Origin: Yponomeuta sedellus
Lineage: Eukaryota; Arthropoda; Insecta; Lepidoptera; Yponomeutidae
Assembly: GCA_934045075.1 (NCBI GenBank)
Contig: OW203724.1
Span: 24,255,528-24,319,527 of the forward strand
Length of the DNA stretch: 64,000 bases
Reading direction: 5' to 3'
The notes below the pieces were generated by a model. That model made no database searches. It had not been told where the DNA came from and worked only from the letters and a program-made list of their open reading frames with translations. Positions within the stretch are counted from its first letter, which is position 1. Each line of letters opens with the position of its first letter. Positions 49,925 through 61,009 of the stretch are shown here, piece by piece. Made by a program: the position numbers and the translations under genes.

Positions 49925-50478
49925 TTTCGTACCTCAAAAGGAAAATAGAACTCTTATGGGATCACTTTGTCACAGACTTTGTTGTCCGTCCGTCCGTCTG
50001 TCTGTCTGTTACGACTCTTTATCTCGATAACGCTTGGGGGTAGAGAGTTAAATTTAAAACCGTATACTCAGTCCCTTGAATTTGTAAAAAAACATAACAT
50101 TTAAGTTAACCCTTTACCAGGCAATGGCAAAATAGTTCACATAAATTGAACCTTATCATTTTGAAACAGAGTCCAAAACCAACGAAAAATTTATACTAGC
50201 TCTGCCAGTTAAATGGTAAACTCGAAAAAAAAGCTACGTCCGTTTATGTCCCATAAGGCGTATATTTCGACACTCAAGGGAATCAAAATTCAATTGTGCT
50301 AGAACTATGAAATTTTGCAAGTACTACCACAAATAAAGCAATATATTGTAAAAAAATGTAAAAATTAAGTTCGGGAATAACTCGGAAAAAAACTGCGAGA
50401 CGCGATTCCTAAACTATTTATAAATATGTACCTAAGTACAAATTTGTACGGAACCCTCGCTGCGCGAGTCCGGCTAGC
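49925..50478 (+). mobile_element. 'ggttccg' family repeat, third copy
   Basis: Contains CGTACCTCAAAAGGAAAATA, the GTCCGTCCGTCTGTCTGTCT tract, and ends GTACGGAACCCTCGCTGCGC. The ordering of parts matches the other copies, so this is a dispersed repeat and not a gene. Confidence 0.45.
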
Positions 50479-51109
50479 AATTGGCCGTTCTTTATTATCT
50501 TTCTACCTACCTCCTCATCCTTGATCTTTCCGGTCTACCGGCACTGTTTTGACGTTACAACATATACATGAACAATTGACCCCATCTAGAGCAAGTACGA
50601 GTAAATGAGGAGTGTAAAATTATTTCATTTTAACCGGATAAACTTACTAGGCTTTTTGGCGGAAGAGTCCGACCAGGTTTCGCTCTGATTCGCTCAATGA
50701 CTTAGAAAGTCATGTAAGATTTTTATATCTCATTTGCAATGTTTAATTTGTACCATCACCTAATTAAACTATTTTCGTACTCTAATACTTTTTTTCAGCT
50801 TGGGTAGATTAACCCGTAAGTTCATTATTGGTTACAACCCATTATGGATACAAAAGGGTAACACCCTTTCTGAATATTTGAAACAGTTCCTGGTCTCTGC
50901 CTACCCCTCTGGGATACAGGCATGAGGTCATGTTATGTTTAATTATTTTGTGCCATTAATTAAACTTTTTCGTACTCTATTACTTTTTCAGCTTGTTCAG
51001 ACATGCGTAGGTCAATGAGCCGTTTTCAGTAAAAATTCACAAAGCAGTTAAAAGATGGCGTTTACTGGCGTGGCCATAGAATAACCGGAATGCGGCTGTC
51101 AAACAGCAG

Positions 51110-51310
51110 CTGCGGTGGTAGCTCAGTCGGTAGAACCATGGACTCGCAAGCGAGAGCCCCAGGTTCGGTCCCGAGTGCGGGCATGTGTCAATGACTTTGT
51201 TTAATTTCAAAGTTACGTACATTTGCGAATTTGTAGTCGCAATACCACACTCTAACTGTGAAGGAAAACATCGTGAGGAAACCCGCGGCTTGGTTGGCTC
51301 CGCACGTATT
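51110..51310 (+). mobile_element. tRNA-derived SINE
   Basis: Head GGTGGTAGCTCAGTCGGTAG (box A) with an anticodon-like ACTCGCAAGCGAG stem and box B GGTTCGGTCCC, then CAATGACTTTGTTT, AATACCACACTCTAACTGTG and CATCGTGAGGAAACCCGC. Same family as 16770-17055 and related in body to 32940-33180. Confidence 0.7.
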
Positions 51311-51682
51311 GACTAGTCTTTCCTGTGGGCTAGGCCGACTAAGCTGTCAGGGTGGTATAGGTGCTGGGCAAGCCTACACCATCTATAAAACCATGTCCCA
51401 GGCACTACAGCGTCGGAGTGGTCCCTTCACCCATCTAGTGTGAGTGATGCCACTAGACGCAGTATAAATCGTCTCATTACGTATGCAAAAAAAAGGCCAA
51501 TATATTATTTATTAAGGCTGTCAAAATTAACATGCGCTGAGCAAAATTTGTCAGACGTGTTCCTGATCATGTATTTGCAAGCCTATAGGCGCCATCTATG
51601 AAGTGCGTTCTGAATTTGTACTGAAATCGGCTCATAGTTATTTACATTGTTTTATTTTGTGGTATTTATGGGTACTATAATG

Positions 51683-51955
51683 ACGGCCTCGGTGGCGCAG
51701 CGGTTTGGCACGCTGACTGTAAAAGCGAAGGTCTTGGGTTCGATACCCGGCCGGGTCAAAGTAGGATACGAACTTTTCTAGTTTGTCTCGGGTCTTGGAT
51801 GTTATCTATGTATTTATTGTATTAAATCTATCGTCGAGTTAGCACCTATAACACAAATCATTTAGTTGTACTTAGTATAGGGCTAACGAGATCTGTGTAA
51901 TATGTCCATGAATATTTATTTATGTATTATTATTTATAATGTGTATGAGTACTCG
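51683..51955 (+). mobile_element. tRNA-derived SINE, third head type (Tyr-like)
   Basis: GGCCTCGGTGGCGCAGCGGT (box A), GACTGTAAAAGC anticodon-like arm (GTA), box B GGTTCGATACCC, then TTGTATTAAATCTATCGTCG and a TATTTATTTATG-rich end. Confidence 0.65.
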
Positions 51956-52364
51956 AAAACTGTAATGTTATTAATTGATGTTTCCAAAATTGTTAAGTTT
52001 TGATCATAGACTACTACATTTGTTTTCTGTTTTGATTAGATTCTGATTGTAATCCACTGTCCACCGATGCATGGTTTCGGGTCAAAGGTTTCAACTTTTG
52101 CCCGAAATAATATATTTTTGTTAGAGACTGTAGTATAATATTTTTTAAAATGAGGTAAAATAAAATTAAGTTAAAAATATAAGTATGATAAAACAACCAA
52201 TGATGGTTACATAATAAAAATGGGCCTGAGCGGCCGCGTCCCTTAAATGTGCTTACTTTACACTTTATAATTTACTCGTTAAAAGGTACACCTTATATAA
52301 TAGTATAATAGTACATGTTATTCTTATACTAAATTTACAAAGATCCCACTTAGGAGGTAATCCT

Positions 52365-52455
52365 ACTGAAGCGTGGAAGCCTGCGCTTCAGTTAAAAATT
52401 AATTGTAGAAAGGTTAAAGTACATCCTACCGAAACGTGGAAACCTGCGTTTCGGT
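52365..52455. repeat. Two related hairpins with paired changes
   Basis: Hairpin 1: ACTGAAGCG (52365-52373), loop TGGAAGCCTG, CGCTTCAGT (52384-52392). Hairpin 2: ACCGAAACG (52428-52436), loop TGGAAACCTG, CGTTTCGGT (52447-52455). The stems differ at two positions and both changes are compensated on the other strand. Confidence 0.85.
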
Positions 52456-53464
52456 TATTATAATCAATGTTATTGAAAGTGCCGCAAAACAAAAACAAAA
52501 AAGGGTAACTGTACGGAACCCGCAAGCAGACCGGAGAGCTCAGGCCTGTCAGCTTATCCCGGGTTCCGTGGTATATAGAAAAACCCAGAGATAATAAGAA
52601 GAACGGGAAAGAAGGAGAATTGTAGAGGAAGAAGCAGGAGGCGCCCTGCTGGTGTGTTCATCGTCCTGGGTCGTGGCACGCTTCCAGGGCGGTGCAGGCG
52701 AGTGCTACGCCTTCTGTAGCCGGCTTCGCAAGCCGAAGCTGGCTTCTTGCCTGCATCCTTCTCGATTGGTTTAGAACTAATCGTCCATCATAAGACCGGC
52801 AGGTCAACTGTAAAGAAAAGACGTGATACTACCCTGCCGTAATACAGTTAATACTAGTACGGAGGGTACTGGACCTTTTCTTGCATGAAACTGTAATAGT
52901 TACGGCTTATCTTTGTACCATGTAAATGTTGTAACAAGCGAAAAAGAAATTTAATTTAATTTCATTTCGTTTATTGAAAGGGTATTTATATCTGAATATT
53001 TCAAACAGTCTGAAGCCGTGACTTTCCTCAAAACTTTTCTGCAAGGTGTAGTCATAAACATGAACCGGATAATACTCCCGGTGTCAATGTGTGTGTTATT
53101 GCGTACGTGTACTATAAAGTCACGGTGCATTATGTAAGTGTGCGTCCAGTATTAGTGTCAAGGTTAATGATTTTTGTTGGCGTATGTGTGTTGCTCAGAC
53201 TGCCGACTCAGATCATCATGTGATCTAGATTTTTTTGTTCGTGAAAAAAAAAACTTTATTTTCTCGTGGATATGCATTTCGTATTTCATAATTAAACGTT
53301 TTAGTAATATGAAATGCAAGTCCTTGGACAATTTAGTCAAGAAAAAAATAATTATTACCGATACCTCGTAGATTGACGAATCAAATATATATTGCGAATG
53401 TGAGTGGAAGGGTTGGTAAGGGACGTACGTCCGAGGTGGATACATCGACCAAATAGGGGATGTA

Positions 53465-53663
53465 TTAGCAAAGGGAAAGATAAAAAGTACCCGGAACCGG
53501 CGTGCGTGCATGCAACGACTTATGAACGTTGATGAAGCGAAGGTGATCTGTCAGGATCGTGGCAAGTGGCAGTCCCTGGTCTCTGCCTACCCCTCTGGGA
53601 TATAGGCGTGAGGTTATGTATGTATGTATGTATGTATGTATGTATGTATGTATGAATGTATGT
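53465..53663 (+). mobile_element. Dispersed repeat ending in a TATG microsatellite
   Basis: TAAAAAGTACCCGGAACCGG, GTGGCAAGTGGCAGTCCCTG and CTCTGGGATATAGGCGTGAG precede (TATG)n at 53615-53663. Related fragments: about 4350-4420 (minus), 15775-15905 (minus), 16307-16365, 28550-28620, 50885-50940 and 58040-58170. Probably a LINE or SINE 3' end. Confidence 0.55.
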
Positions 53664-53693
53664 ACCTCGTATAGTAACTACGAGTACCTATAG

Positions 53694-53728
53694 GTGCAGT
53701 CGACTCTAACTGTTAGAGTCGACTGCAC
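53694..53728. repeat. 35-bp palindrome
   Basis: GTGCAGTCGACTCTAAC, one T, then its exact complement. It lies between a TATG microsatellite and a SINE. Confidence 0.9.
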
Positions 53729-53789
53729 TAAGATGTTTACATGCGTACACTATTCTCTACTCTATCCTCGGGCTTCGCCTTCTATTTTC

Positions 53790-53985
53790 CTCCTTGGTCT
53801 AGCCGTTAAGGCACTTAGCTACTAAGATAGAGGTCGTGGGTTCCATTCGCACTAGGGGCCGCAGTACATTTTTACGAGTATAAGTGGTGTATGTGTACGA
53901 GTGATGACCTTTACTGGTTACCATAGCAAAGGGTATCCTAGTTTGGGACCAGGTCTAGTGATTGTGGTGTGTGGAAGTTATTATT
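53790..53985 (+). mobile_element. tRNA-derived SINE, fourth head type
   Basis: TTGGTCTAGCCGTTAAGGCA (box A), GGTCGTGGGTTCCATTCGC (box B), then GTATCCTAGTTTGGGACCAG. Tail pieces of the same family occur near 16620-16670 and 48535-48585. Confidence 0.6.
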
Positions 53986-54061
53986 ATTATTTCTATCTCC
54001 GATCATCGTTATGGTTACCTACCATTAGATTTCCATTTTTTTAGGCACAATAGATGACTTA

Positions 54062-54620
54062 AGTGGTGGTAGCGGAGCGGCTTCTCAACCGGGAGGTCGT
54101 ATATTTGATTCCGGTACGCACCAATGACTTGTTTTCTAAGTTATGTACATTTTTGAATTTATAGTGGTAAAGCTAAAGGCCTGCGCAGACGAGGTATTAT
54201 CCCCCGGGTACTTTTTTGTCCGTCGATATAGATCTCTTATAAATTGTGTCGAAAAAGTCCCTCAAGTTACCGAGAACATCAAGAGACCGGACAAAAGTTC
54301 GGTTTTTCTTTTAAAACACCTTTTCTTTTTCAACTTTATGTAAATTACAACACAACGTAATCTCAGAATATTTGCTTCCATAGCGTACGCTTCACTCAAT
54401 TTCCGGGGAACAAATGACCGCACACCGTAGGCGTTGAGTCCGCGACAAGTACCCGGAGGACAAAGGGACATAAGTCCCTCGTCTGAGCAGGCCTTAATCG
54501 TCAAGGAAAATATCGTGAGGAAACCCTAGTATCTGAAGTCTTAGCATACCTCAGTGCTTGCTACATACAATGGCTTAACTATGAGGCCAACTGTGGAAAT
54601 CTCAGGTCAACTAACTACAT
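54062..54620 (+). mobile_element. tRNA-derived SINE interrupted by a MITE
   Basis: Head GTGGTGGTAGCGGAGCGGCT to GAATTTATAGTGGTA, then a 320-bp MITE (54176-54495), then the body resumes at GTCAAGGAAAATATCGTGAG and runs to ACTGTGGAAATCTCAGGTCA. The order of parts matches 32937-33185. Confidence 0.7.
54176..54495. mobile_element. MITE nested in a SINE
   Basis: Ends AAGGCCTGCGCAGACGAGG and CCTCGTCTGAGCAGGCCTT are inverted repeats with weaker similarity continuing inward (CGGGTACTT). It splits a tRNA-derived SINE whose head is at about 54062-54170 and body resumes at 54497. Confidence 0.7.
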
Positions 54621-55798
54621 AACTTTTATTTGAGGCAGACTATATGTACTGACTAATCGCAGCGACATTGTTGCCGCTCGGCGCCATGGTAATCGTCTGT
54701 TTGATGACGTCACGTCACCATCACTGCTTGATTAACAATTGCGTTCCTAGCTTGCTGTAATTAAAACGGCTATTGGTCAGATTTGACGTCTAGATTACCA
54801 ATTGTGATTGTAATTAGATCCTAGCAGAACGTGGGTTAACTTCAAATGAGTTGGTGTATCTATCTTACTTCTAATTCGGCGATTGTGTTGAATACAATAA
54901 TCTGAACTGAGTTTTACATATTTTTTGGGTCCTAGAATTTTGATATAAACATTTCCCGCTGTCACCGCTTTTTCCGGTGCAAGTAAAGAGGTGTATGTGT
55001 TGGTTTTATTATCTTTACCAAAATAAGTGCTCTTATTTTGTATAAAGTCACGAACGAACGTAATCTTCCGTAAAAGGCAAATATAACTAATAGTTTTTTC
55101 ACTAAATATATCATATATGCACAGATTTGGAAAGAATATAGAAGTTATTACCAACGACAGACTACATAAGGACTTGAAAATACCCACCATTAAAGAGGAA
55201 ATAAAGATTAAATACGACATATACCTACAACAATAATTAAATCTCATCCAAATAAGCTAGCTAGCGCACTTGTGACCAAAACACGCGCATTGAAGAGAAA
55301 ATCACCAAACGACCTACTTGGTTGAAAGCCACTCAGCCAAGATAAAGTAAGTAAGTAATATAATGGATAATGCTACCTACAGGGCATATAGCATAGAAGC
55401 CAGCTCCGACAATGACACCAAAACTCTAGGTAAATGGTAAATGTTAAACGGAAACAAAAAAAATTTTTAAGTGTTCTTGGGTGAGTCCTCACCTCAGATG
55501 ATCTGAGGTCCTCACTCACCCAAGACCACTTAGGGGGGATTTGCCCTGCAACGGGACACCCATATTATCAAATCAAATTAAATCATATATAAAATAAAAA
55601 ACTCATGGATCGAGTCATATTGTCACTAGAAACTGACAGGTCGTAGGTTCTCATTTAATGGTGTGCTTCCCGTTTGATGCACTCTGCTTCTTTCTTTCGC
55701 TTTAAAAATAAACTAAAGTAGCCCGAATCGAAATATTCTAACCAGATAAAATTACTTACTTTTCGAAATCCAATATTGAAACAGATCTTGTTGGTCTG

Positions 55799-55871
55799 TT
55801 TGGGATATTTCAGTAATCGGCATTGCTTTAACATATTTTTAAAGCAATGCCGATTACTGAAATATCCCAAA
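55799..55871. repeat. 32-bp perfect inverted repeat, 9-nt loop
   Basis: Arms 55799-55830 and 55840-55871 (GGGATATTTCAGTAATCGGC and on) are exact complements around ACATATTTT. No TSD or element family seen. Confidence 0.9.
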
Positions 55872-56159
55872 TAGGTAGAGTTTTGTTTTTTCAGATTTAT
55901 CATTCTCGAAATTACCACTGCACCAACATCCAACGATATCAAGCATCCAGAGAAAAACATACTTTTCTTTTCGAGGATATGGAAAACTGAAACATTTTCA
56001 AGTCTAAAGAACTAAAGTAAATAACAAAAAATAACTGATATGTTGATATGTTTCAGAAATGTCACATTTTTTAAATAATCAAAATAATATTTCACATATG
56101 TTCTTATTTATTAATACCAATCAATCATTAAAATCAATTTATTTAAACGTTAAAATATT

Positions 56160-56360
56160 AAATTCTGTTTGCTGAATGTCAATGTAAAATGTAAGCCGCT
56201 GCCTTCGGGCCGTGTTGTAGTGGAGAAAAGGCAGCGGAAGAAAAATCTCCTCTGAATCTCTGATCTTTTCTCACGAAGTCATCTTACATCTTACGTCAAT
56301 ACATCATTTGCCACCTCTACCTATACCTAATAAGAATTCATGATTGCCATTAACACAACC
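56160..56360 (+). mobile_element. Dispersed repeat, copy 3 of 3
   Basis: GTAAGCCGCTGCCTTCGGGC, CTGATCTTTTCTCACGAAGT and TTCATGATTGCCATTAACAC; relatives at 22905-23085 (minus) and 30515-30645. Confidence 0.5.
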
Positions 56361-58741
56361 CTAAAAGAAAATATAAAAGAATATGTTACACACTTGATGC
56401 AATTTTGACACTTCTTCTGTAACTTTATCTATCTACGACCTATACAGTGTTAATAGGATTTCCCACTAAGACTAGAAGGCTTCATAATTCATGAGGCCAA
56501 ATAAAGATTTTTTGGGCCTGCGATAAAGTAATGGAAACAAAAGAATGATGCCATAAACGCACAAAAACTTTTGCACAGATTCAAAGCCCAGATAAAGCAG
56601 TCCAAACAGTTAAGCATCTAAAGGCATATCATCACGCGACGTCAAGAACTTTGTTGCTTCAGTCAAGGTTTTTATTATTTCCCTCGTAAACCTAAATATG
56701 GTTAATATGCTCCCATTTCATAGAATTTTAAAGCTTTGACGTATTAAGCCAGTAGCGCCGGGCCATTATAAGTCAATTGGTTGGTAAGGTTGCGACTTGA
56801 AACTTACCTGGCTCTTTATGGACGGATATTTTCTTGCACAGTTTCTGCAAACTTGTTTAGTGCGGCTTTCTAATTACTTTTAACTTGTCTTTTAAAGAAA
56901 TTGCATTTTAATAAACATGCTGGATACTATACGTGCTTCGGTTGCTAAGTCTATGCTCTTATTTGAGTTGTTATTGGGTGCCATTACAAATGTATTGCTG
57001 TGTCTCCATACCCCCTTGAATAAACGTTGAATCTGTGAGCGATGATTGGAATTTTGCTTACGTAGGCAGAAAGCTTTCAAAGTAATAGAGAGAAAAGGCG
57101 GATCCAGTTAAGAGCAGAATTGAATTGATGATGACGTAGATGATGAAATATCATCTGCGTCTGCGTTAGGAAGACCGTTTACAATAGTCCCCAGTTTTTT
57201 TCTTAACTCGAAGATAAGCTCATTTTATGGTACTTTAAACAACATCTCAGTATTACTGCTAAATAATGTTATTGCCGTCTGAACCTTGCTGAAAGAAAAG
57301 AGTCACGAGGAAACTTCTCTACGTTATTTTCCGAAGATTTCCCCAAAAAGCTAGCCATTTTAAGCGGGGTCTAGTTGCGCCAACCCTATCCCAGCACGTG
57401 GTAGTCCGTACCCGCTGGTGCCACGTGCGTGCAGCCTTCGTGAGCCCTGCCAGAACGTCCGAATGCGTGACAGCTGACTGGGGCTCCGGGAAATTCGCCC
57501 CCTAACTTGAACGACGGCTTCTGGGAGTCGAGGCAACGGTTTCGAGTGTAAAGGAATTGCAGTTTAAGGGGTCGTTGGCCTATTTGTGTATGAATTTGTC
57601 TGCTAATAATGAAACTTGTGATGGAGTCGCTAATCACCATCCTCAAATACGCTAGGTGTATTTCCGGCGCGTTACGAAATTGGTCTGTTGACATAGTACT
57701 GTCAATCAACGATGGATGGCTTGGTATCACGTATCATGCATGTATTTTATTTCATCGCAAGACGTACGAAATGGTTGATAGTTGTATAATAAAGTAAGAG
57801 TTGTATTCTGACAAGGTTTAAGCCTTCCTCATCTAAAAATATGTTCCAGCCACTAGTCTGGGTGCTATTGATGTAAAAGGCCAGTAACAGTAAGACATTA
57901 TTATTAGGTACGTGTTGGGACTGGGTATGTAATCGTAAATCATTAAATACATGAGTTTTAATCATTGGAACCATCTATTGCCGAACCATGAGTTGTTCCC
58001 GTGTAGCAGTTTTGTATTTCTGTTGTTAAAAGCATAATTAAATGTTAAAAGTAACCGGTGTGAGTGCACGCGACGCCTAAATTAAGAGCGAAATAGGTGT
58101 GTCAGAATCGTGGTAAGTGGCATACCCTGGTCGCTGTCTACTCCTCCAATATACATACGTGAGTTTATGTAATGTAATGTATTATGTTTAAATATCTACA
58201 GCGAATTTTTTACACAGCACATATTCCCAAGAATAGCATTTCGGTCAGTGCTAGAGAATGTATTAACATAACACAATCTTTAAGTCATCTAAGTGTGGCG
58301 AATTCGACCAAAACACTTCGCGGCTCCAAGGTTGTCTGGCCAACTTCATGTGGAGTGTGATCTCACCGTGTGTATCCTCGGGAGTTGTTGCAAGATTACC
58401 AGCGCTGCAATTGTATTGTGTTACAGAGTGTAGGAGGTACTTTTTGACATTGTTGCTTTCATTGGGGTCAGGTAAAACGTTTATGATCGGCAAAGGTCGT
58501 GAAAGAACCGAAACAATAGTCAGACCCGTGGTTATGGGGCAAAAGGCATTGCACAAAATGGACATGAAAGTATAGTTTCTTATGGTCGGTCATGACCTCT
58601 TTTCTTTTCTGTTCCGTGTTGCGGACTCTTTCAAATTAAAATCTGTCAGTGTGGCAATTTTTTTTTTATTTTTTTTTTCTTGAAGAGTTTGTCTTAAATC
58701 TAGGTACCTATATATTTTTTGACAATCAAAGAGTTTCTGAA

Positions 58742-58915
58742 ACATCGGTCAATAGTTTAGTTACTGAAACGAAAGTCGAGGTTTCCGCTTCCGCAGTCTT
58801 ATATTTGTATTGTTTTAATTTCTTTAACAGTTTGTCTTAATTTAAATGTAGGATTTTTTTACACCGACGAGTTTCAAAAACATCGGTCAATAGTTTAGTT
58901 ACTGAAACGAAAGTT
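58742..58915. repeat. 138-bp tandem duplication
   Basis: CATCGGTCAATAGTTTAGTT and the next 14 bases recur exactly at 58743 and 58881. Flanking text (AGAGTTT..., GTTTGTCTTAA) also repeats with divergence. Confidence 0.75.
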
Positions 58916-59825
58916 TCATACTTCCTTTTTTTGGATATGATTAGTACTTGAAAATTAGGGTTAACGGGCAGTAAAAAGGTAAGCACGTAACATCGTAGAC
59001 CCAGTCTTGTCAAGTGTACCCTGTCCTATTTGAAAAAAATATATATTTTATTCATTTATTTGCCTCTTACTTAATTTAAATGGATTACAGACTAAGCCTA
59101 AAAATAACTGGTACTACATAACAAAAGATTCCTTGATATTAATATTAGTATCCCACTTAGTTCAACCTGCGATAATTTGCGATGACTTTCATTATTTCTT
59201 GTACCGTAGCGGATATCCTTCCTATCATAGAACAACAAAATCTGGTTCAGTTATATAAATGTTATTTCATTTGTCTGAGTCCAAATAAACAGATAGTTTT
59301 TAATTCGCTTATTCAGACAGGGCTATGAACTCATAATCTATTCCTAGCCAGTCGGTATGCGTGCATTTAGATTCCAACTTCCGATATTTGGCAATTGCTG
59401 AGTAGGTATTATTAGTGCGATGAACTTGCCAGATTCTCGATTTTGTTTCGTAGAGTCTGATTCAGGACTACGGCATCAGATCGTTGCCGTCGACAACAAT
59501 AATTTAATAATAATATAATAACCGTACGGTTACAGTAGTCATTAAGCTGCTGTTACAAGTGGCATCATTCTCGCTGGCACATTCTAACACTTTTAATCTC
59601 TCTATCTAAACAGCCGTTAAACAGAGCCCATTGGTATATATCAACTGAATGCAGTAATATACTTAAGTAACCTACGCCCAATATGCAAAATAATTTTAAA
59701 ATATTTGTGCAATTTTGAACATTTATCAAAATTACACACAATATAATATTTTAGAATCGGGTAGAATCATTGTGTACTTTAAACAAATTGTTAATCAAAG
59801 GTTTTTTAAACGTTTAAAAACTTAT

Positions 59826-59960
59826 TTTAAAAACCTATTTAGAGGCTAAAAATTTCACCCATGCCGGGATTCGAACCCGCAACCTCTGGCTATCCGTACC
59901 AGGTTGCGGGTTCGAATCCCGGCATGGGTGAAATTTTTAGCCTCTAAATAGGTTTTTAAA
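59826..59960. repeat. Perfect 60-bp palindrome of tRNA-like repeat
   Basis: Arms 59826-59885 and 59901-59960 are exact reverse complements with a 15-nt spacer (CTGGCTATCCGTACC). Each arm contains a full box B (GGTTCGAATCC or complement). A normal unit end (TTAGCACGGGTTAGTGCATT) follows on the right. Confidence 0.9.
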
Positions 59961-60201
59961 TTGGTTCCTTAGCACGGGTTAGTGCATTAAAAATAAAAAT
60001 AGTGTAAACTTATTTTAATTAAGTTTTTGGTTTTCTACCAAAACCGAGGTCATAGGTTTGTTTCCCACTGGACGCCGCCGTACATGATTTGAATAAATGG
60101 CCTCAGTCTTGAGATATTTCCACGTTTGTAATCCGCATTCCTGGTTAACATAGACCAGCGTACGTTGTGTGGATGTTAGTGTATTGCGAGAGTAAAAACT
60201 G

Positions 60202-60262
60202 GGTTAGGTTCGAGTCCCGGCATGGGTTGAATTTTTGGCCCTTAAATAGGTTTTTAATAATA
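60202..60262 (+). mobile_element. tRNA-like repeat fragment
   Basis: GGTTCGAGTCCCGGCATGGG followed by GGCCCTTAAATAGGTTTTTA is the box B to unit-end portion of the same family, 240 bp from the palindrome at 59826. Confidence 0.55.
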
Positions 60263-60383
60263 ATATTACTTTATTAAAATTACTTTACTTATAAAATGTA
60301 TAAGTCTAAGTTTCAGAGGGTAGTCAAGATACTCCTTTTAAACTTTGCAAATGTGAACAGTAAAAACATTTTCAAGTGTAGTA

Positions 60384-60714
60384 CAGTGCTACACAAGAAA
60401 TAAGTTTCGCGGATGTACCTGCGCAGATGACCAAATTTTGGATGTGCGGCAAGTTGATCGACCAATCAGATAGTTTCATTTTATGGCAGGCCGCGCGCCT
60501 TTGTTGCTATTGATTGATTCAACGTCATCTACTCGTATACAGGTGACTATTAGTTTGCCAATATTAGCGTAAGCGAAATAGGTAGCGCTATTCTGCACCG
60601 TATCGGTTAAAGATCATGTTGAATGTACCTATAGCTTCGGGTAGTTTCGTTACACTTCTTCCTAGTCTGCGCGAACGTAGATTCCCGAAGGGACTTTTAT
60701 GATGTGTAGTACTG
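60384..60714 (+). mobile_element. Mariner/Tc1-like MITE, copy 2, next to the CH exon
   Basis: Reverse-complement relative of 548-889, flanked by TA at 60382-60383 and 60715-60716, with ends CAGTGCTACACA / TGTGTAGTACTG. It stops 222 bp before the CH exon. The two copies differ by scattered substitutions and small indels, so the insertions are not recent. Confidence 0.7.
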
Positions 60715-60936
60715 TACTGCTATGAACAGGAAGGTTGCTTATCTTAAAACCTAAAATGCTTATCTTAAAACCTGAAACATAAATCGGCGATTGGTATTGC
60801 ATTGAATACAACATAATATTTGTGCTTAAAGTAATTAACAATAACTATAGGTGCGTTATTTATATTCATGTTTTACAGATTTCCCTGCATCTCGCTTTTG
60901 CCATTTTGCTCACGAAATACATTTTGTTTGTTCCAG

Positions 60937-60998
60937 ATGAACAAGAGAGGGTACAGAAGAAGACATTTGTCAATTGGATCAACTCACATTTATCGAAG
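60937..60998 (+). CDS. Msp300: Msp300/nesprin-1 exon: start of CH1 actin-binding domain
   Basis: Seen: acceptor TTTGTTTGTTCCAG ends at 60936 and donor TCGAAG|GTACGA follows 60998. The 62-nt exon starts with the last two bases of a split codon; with a G from either upstream exon it encodes D, then EQERVQKKTFVNWINSHLSK. This is the first helix of a calponin-homology domain, the F-actin-binding module of nesprins, spectrins and plakins. The EQE-VQK-TF--WINSHL spelling is closest to nesprin-1/MSP-300; spectraplakins usually have WVNKHL and beta-spectrin WVNSHL. MSP-300 links the nuclear envelope (through a C-terminal KASH domain, outside this window) to actin and the Z-disc. A mariner-like MITE ends 222 bp upstream, and a LINE tail begins about 10-20 bp after the donor. 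Confidence 0.88.
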
Positions 60999-61009
60999 GT
61001 ACGAGTGTT

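Larger units (their letters stand above)
10441..60936 (+). other. Giant first intron of Msp300, containing the alternative exon
   Basis: Between the distal exon donor and the CH exon acceptor there are about 50 kb. The only coding exon I can support there is the alternative first exon at 34917. The rest is AT-rich and made of repeats listed separately plus unique-looking DNA. Stretches in which I see no gene, RNA gene or repeat I can name include about 10500-11390, 14240-15050, 35440-37000, 41800-44440, 44720-46580, 54660-55490 and 59000-59800. Small internal exons would not be visible by eye. Confidence 0.6.

Noticed and set aside
54795..55247. 150-residue minus-strand ORF
   Set aside because: Longest AT-rich frame in the intron, but no recognisable domain, poor codon bias, and no supporting splice or promoter signals.
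57386..57730. 114-residue minus-strand ORF over a GC-rich patch
   Set aside because: The open frame follows from GC-rich composition; no domain and no splice context.
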